Source of the DNA: Lingula anatina | Taxonomy: Eukaryota > Brachiopoda > Lingulata > Lingulida > Lingulidae | Direction of reading: 5' to 3' | Assembly: GCF_001039355.2 (NCBI RefSeq) | Contig: NW_019775114.1 | Coordinates: forward strand, 218,225-282,224 | DNA length: 64,000 bases | Shown: positions 62,062 to 64,000 of the stretch, in pieces | How positions within the stretch are numbered: the stretch's first letter is position 1 | How the letters are laid out: each line of letters opens with the position of its first letter | Program-made: the position numbers and the translations under genes | The notes under the pieces: model-generated | What the model saw: only the letters and a program-made list of their open reading frames with translations | Database searches by the model: none | What the model was told of the DNA's origin: nothing

Positions 62062-64000
62062 GGTAAGTGAACAGCACACTATGAGTTTCATGTTGTTAGC
62101 TGATCAAGGCTGCAGATTTTAGGTTGAGATGGTGTTGTCATTGACTGTGGACTGTAGACAGAGAGCAGGTAGCTTGGGGAGTGGGCTAGACCAGGTAAGG
62201 AGGGGGTCTTCACCTCAACTTTTGAATGGAGAGACATCCAAGACTGCAGGGGTGACAGAGGGGGCAGGATAGCAGGGTTGTTGGGGTGACAGTGGTGACA
62301 CTACACTAGATTACCATGACTAGAGACAGGAGAACTGTTGACAAGGATAAATAATGTGACAGAACAAGTGACTGGGGACATCTCAGACATCACATAGAGA
62401 ACTTGGGCTATTATCTGACTATGAAACTGACAGTCTCAGTGTATAATGTAGAAAGGGGGGAATGGAGCGTATTTTGAACTGAACTATAGTTGTATGCAGT
62501 GTAGATATAATTAATAACATGATACGTGTCAGGGAGTCCTGTACTGAAAGAACTTTCAATATATCAGACAACATAGATAAGAGAGATTAGGCTTGCGACA
62601 TGGTAGATAATTAGTTTCTATCGTCAAATGAAATGCAAAAAGATATTGTACGGATAGAAGAATGTTGAAAGGAAAACATACAATGCTGTGGAATTTTATG
62701 GACTAAGGGAGAAGAAAGGACACCTGATCATGAGTTACAGTGTTTATATTGCACATGTAGATGACAATTTCCTATGACAATAAAGAAGACTCCAACAACT
62801 TCAAGGATAACTAATTTAAGTAGAAGACAGCAGGAAATCTAGCAGTTATCTGATGAGCAGGATTCAGCTGTAAGAATTTCTCATTAGTGAAGAAACCAAA
62901 TCATGTATGACACAACTTTGCAAGAAGTTATCTTTAGAGAACTTCACAGCTGTAAGGAGCCACCTTTGCAGAAGAAACTATATCAGCCACTGTGTCTGTT
63001 ATCATCACCCAAGGGATGTCCTGTCATGGCAGACAAGAGTAACTCGACTGAACACTTGGATTATCAGCTCATTCTCAGAGTGGATTGAGCAGTTATGATG
63101 AGCCTGTTCACACCTGGGCTGACTGAGACTGGAATAGGGTCAAAATAACGTCAACCACAGCCAGACAGCAATATACTGGGTTTTGAATACCAAGGTATTT
63201 CAGGTTAACCTGGCTGCCTTGTAACATCAGTAGGACTGTTATCCGTTCTCAGTTAGACCCAGTGGAAATGCGGCCTATGGGAGTTTTTAAAACAAGGCAT
63301 ACCAAAAACCTTTATGCACTGCAAGATTTTTGCTTAAATATTGCATGTGGGGTGAATGGCCCTCTGTTAACTTCTCAGGGATGAAGCAGTACAAGGAGAT
63401 GAATGAACTGGAGCAGAAGCCAGTTTAGGCTGATTATGAGGCAACTCTCTGGGGAAATCAGGGGTCCACCCTACTGCTTAGCTTGGCTTAATTCAAAGAT
63501 AATTTTCTGAGGTGTCTCATGGTATTTATTTACTTATTCCATTTATTATTTTTTCCTTTGTTCAATTTTTGTCACTAAGCTACCACTAGAATAGGACATA
63601 CAAACTTAGGTCCACACAATGTAACTGGAAACACATCTCCAGTCAATGAGATGTTGTATTTACCTGTTTTCTAGCACAGGTAGTGTGTTATCTATACCTG
63701 AGGTGACAGGTGCTCCTCCCTCCTGTAATCTGAACATAAACACAGGGATAATAACACCTGACACAGACTGAAGTGGACACATTGCCAGGGCTGGCACTAG
63801 TTTGGGGTGATTTACCTGAACAGAATTCCTCTCTGCAACTGTAACAGCCTCATTGAGGTTTTATAGTCAGTTATAAAATTAAAGTTTCCTCTTTAACTAG
63901 CTTCAGTACTGAATGTTTGCGTTGGGTAGAGGGGAGTCAGGACACTGGAGATAAGGATGCTGTCCTTCTAAGATGAACACTGTCTGGGAGTGGATTACAG
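62062..64000 (+). other. Right edge of the window, no exon recognised
   Basis: Non-coding so far as I can tell. No Ig2 exon starting in the required phase (T plus two bases) was found up to the edge. Confidence 0.45.

Overview
This is a 64 kb piece of an animal nuclear genome. It is AT-rich and intron-rich, with canonical GT-AG introns and very long introns. It is crowded with minisatellites, microsatellites and short non-autonomous DNA transposons. The two recognisable genes (a ubiquitin/ribosomal L40 fusion and a turtle/IGSF9-type immunoglobulin-superfamily gene) are metazoan. The sequence style (high heterozygosity, many VNTRs, CpG-rich palindromic MITEs) suggests a marine invertebrate. 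A lophotrochozoan such as a mollusc is my best guess, but nothing here proves the species. Most long open frames are translations of tandem repeats and are not genes.

Layout. 1-1748: repeat-rich DNA without a recognised gene (a 30-bp minisatellite and a palindromic MITE). 1749-11257: two near-identical 4.6-4.9 kb copies of the same locus in tandem, joined at a single N (6612). Each carries the four coding exons of a minus-strand ubiquitin-L40 (UBA52) gene. Only the right-hand copy keeps the 5' non-coding exon and promoter, and the join falls exactly at the N, so this is probably two haplotypes laid end to end by the assembler. 11258-11617: a compact head-to-head promoter region between UBA52 (leftward) and an Ig-superfamily gene (rightward), followed by two upstream ORFs.

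11618 to the right edge: the 5' part of a plus-strand turtle/IGSF9-like cell-surface gene. Four exons splice in one consistent frame: signal peptide at 11618-11687, a 90-nt symmetric exon at 36051-36140, and two exons encoding the first Ig domain at 43193-43326 and 43928-44108. The other exons must lie beyond the window. The rest is intron. Intron 1 is 24 kb, intron 2 about 7 kb (inflated by a second N-joined duplication, 36230-43031), intron 3 601 bp, and intron 4 at least 19.9 kb. These introns hold at least eight minisatellites, several CA/CT/ATT microsatellites, four to five short DNA-transposon-like elements, G-quadruplex-prone tracts and some stretches that look like homeobox-site-dense enhancers.

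The most interesting items are a minisatellite in intron 3 built from tandem copies of the exon 3 splice-donor sequence, the three N-joined duplications, the 28-copy 47-bp array carrying an AGGTCA half-site per unit, and the inverted-repeat elements. I see no prokaryotic-type system, CRISPR array, rRNA or convincing tRNA gene.
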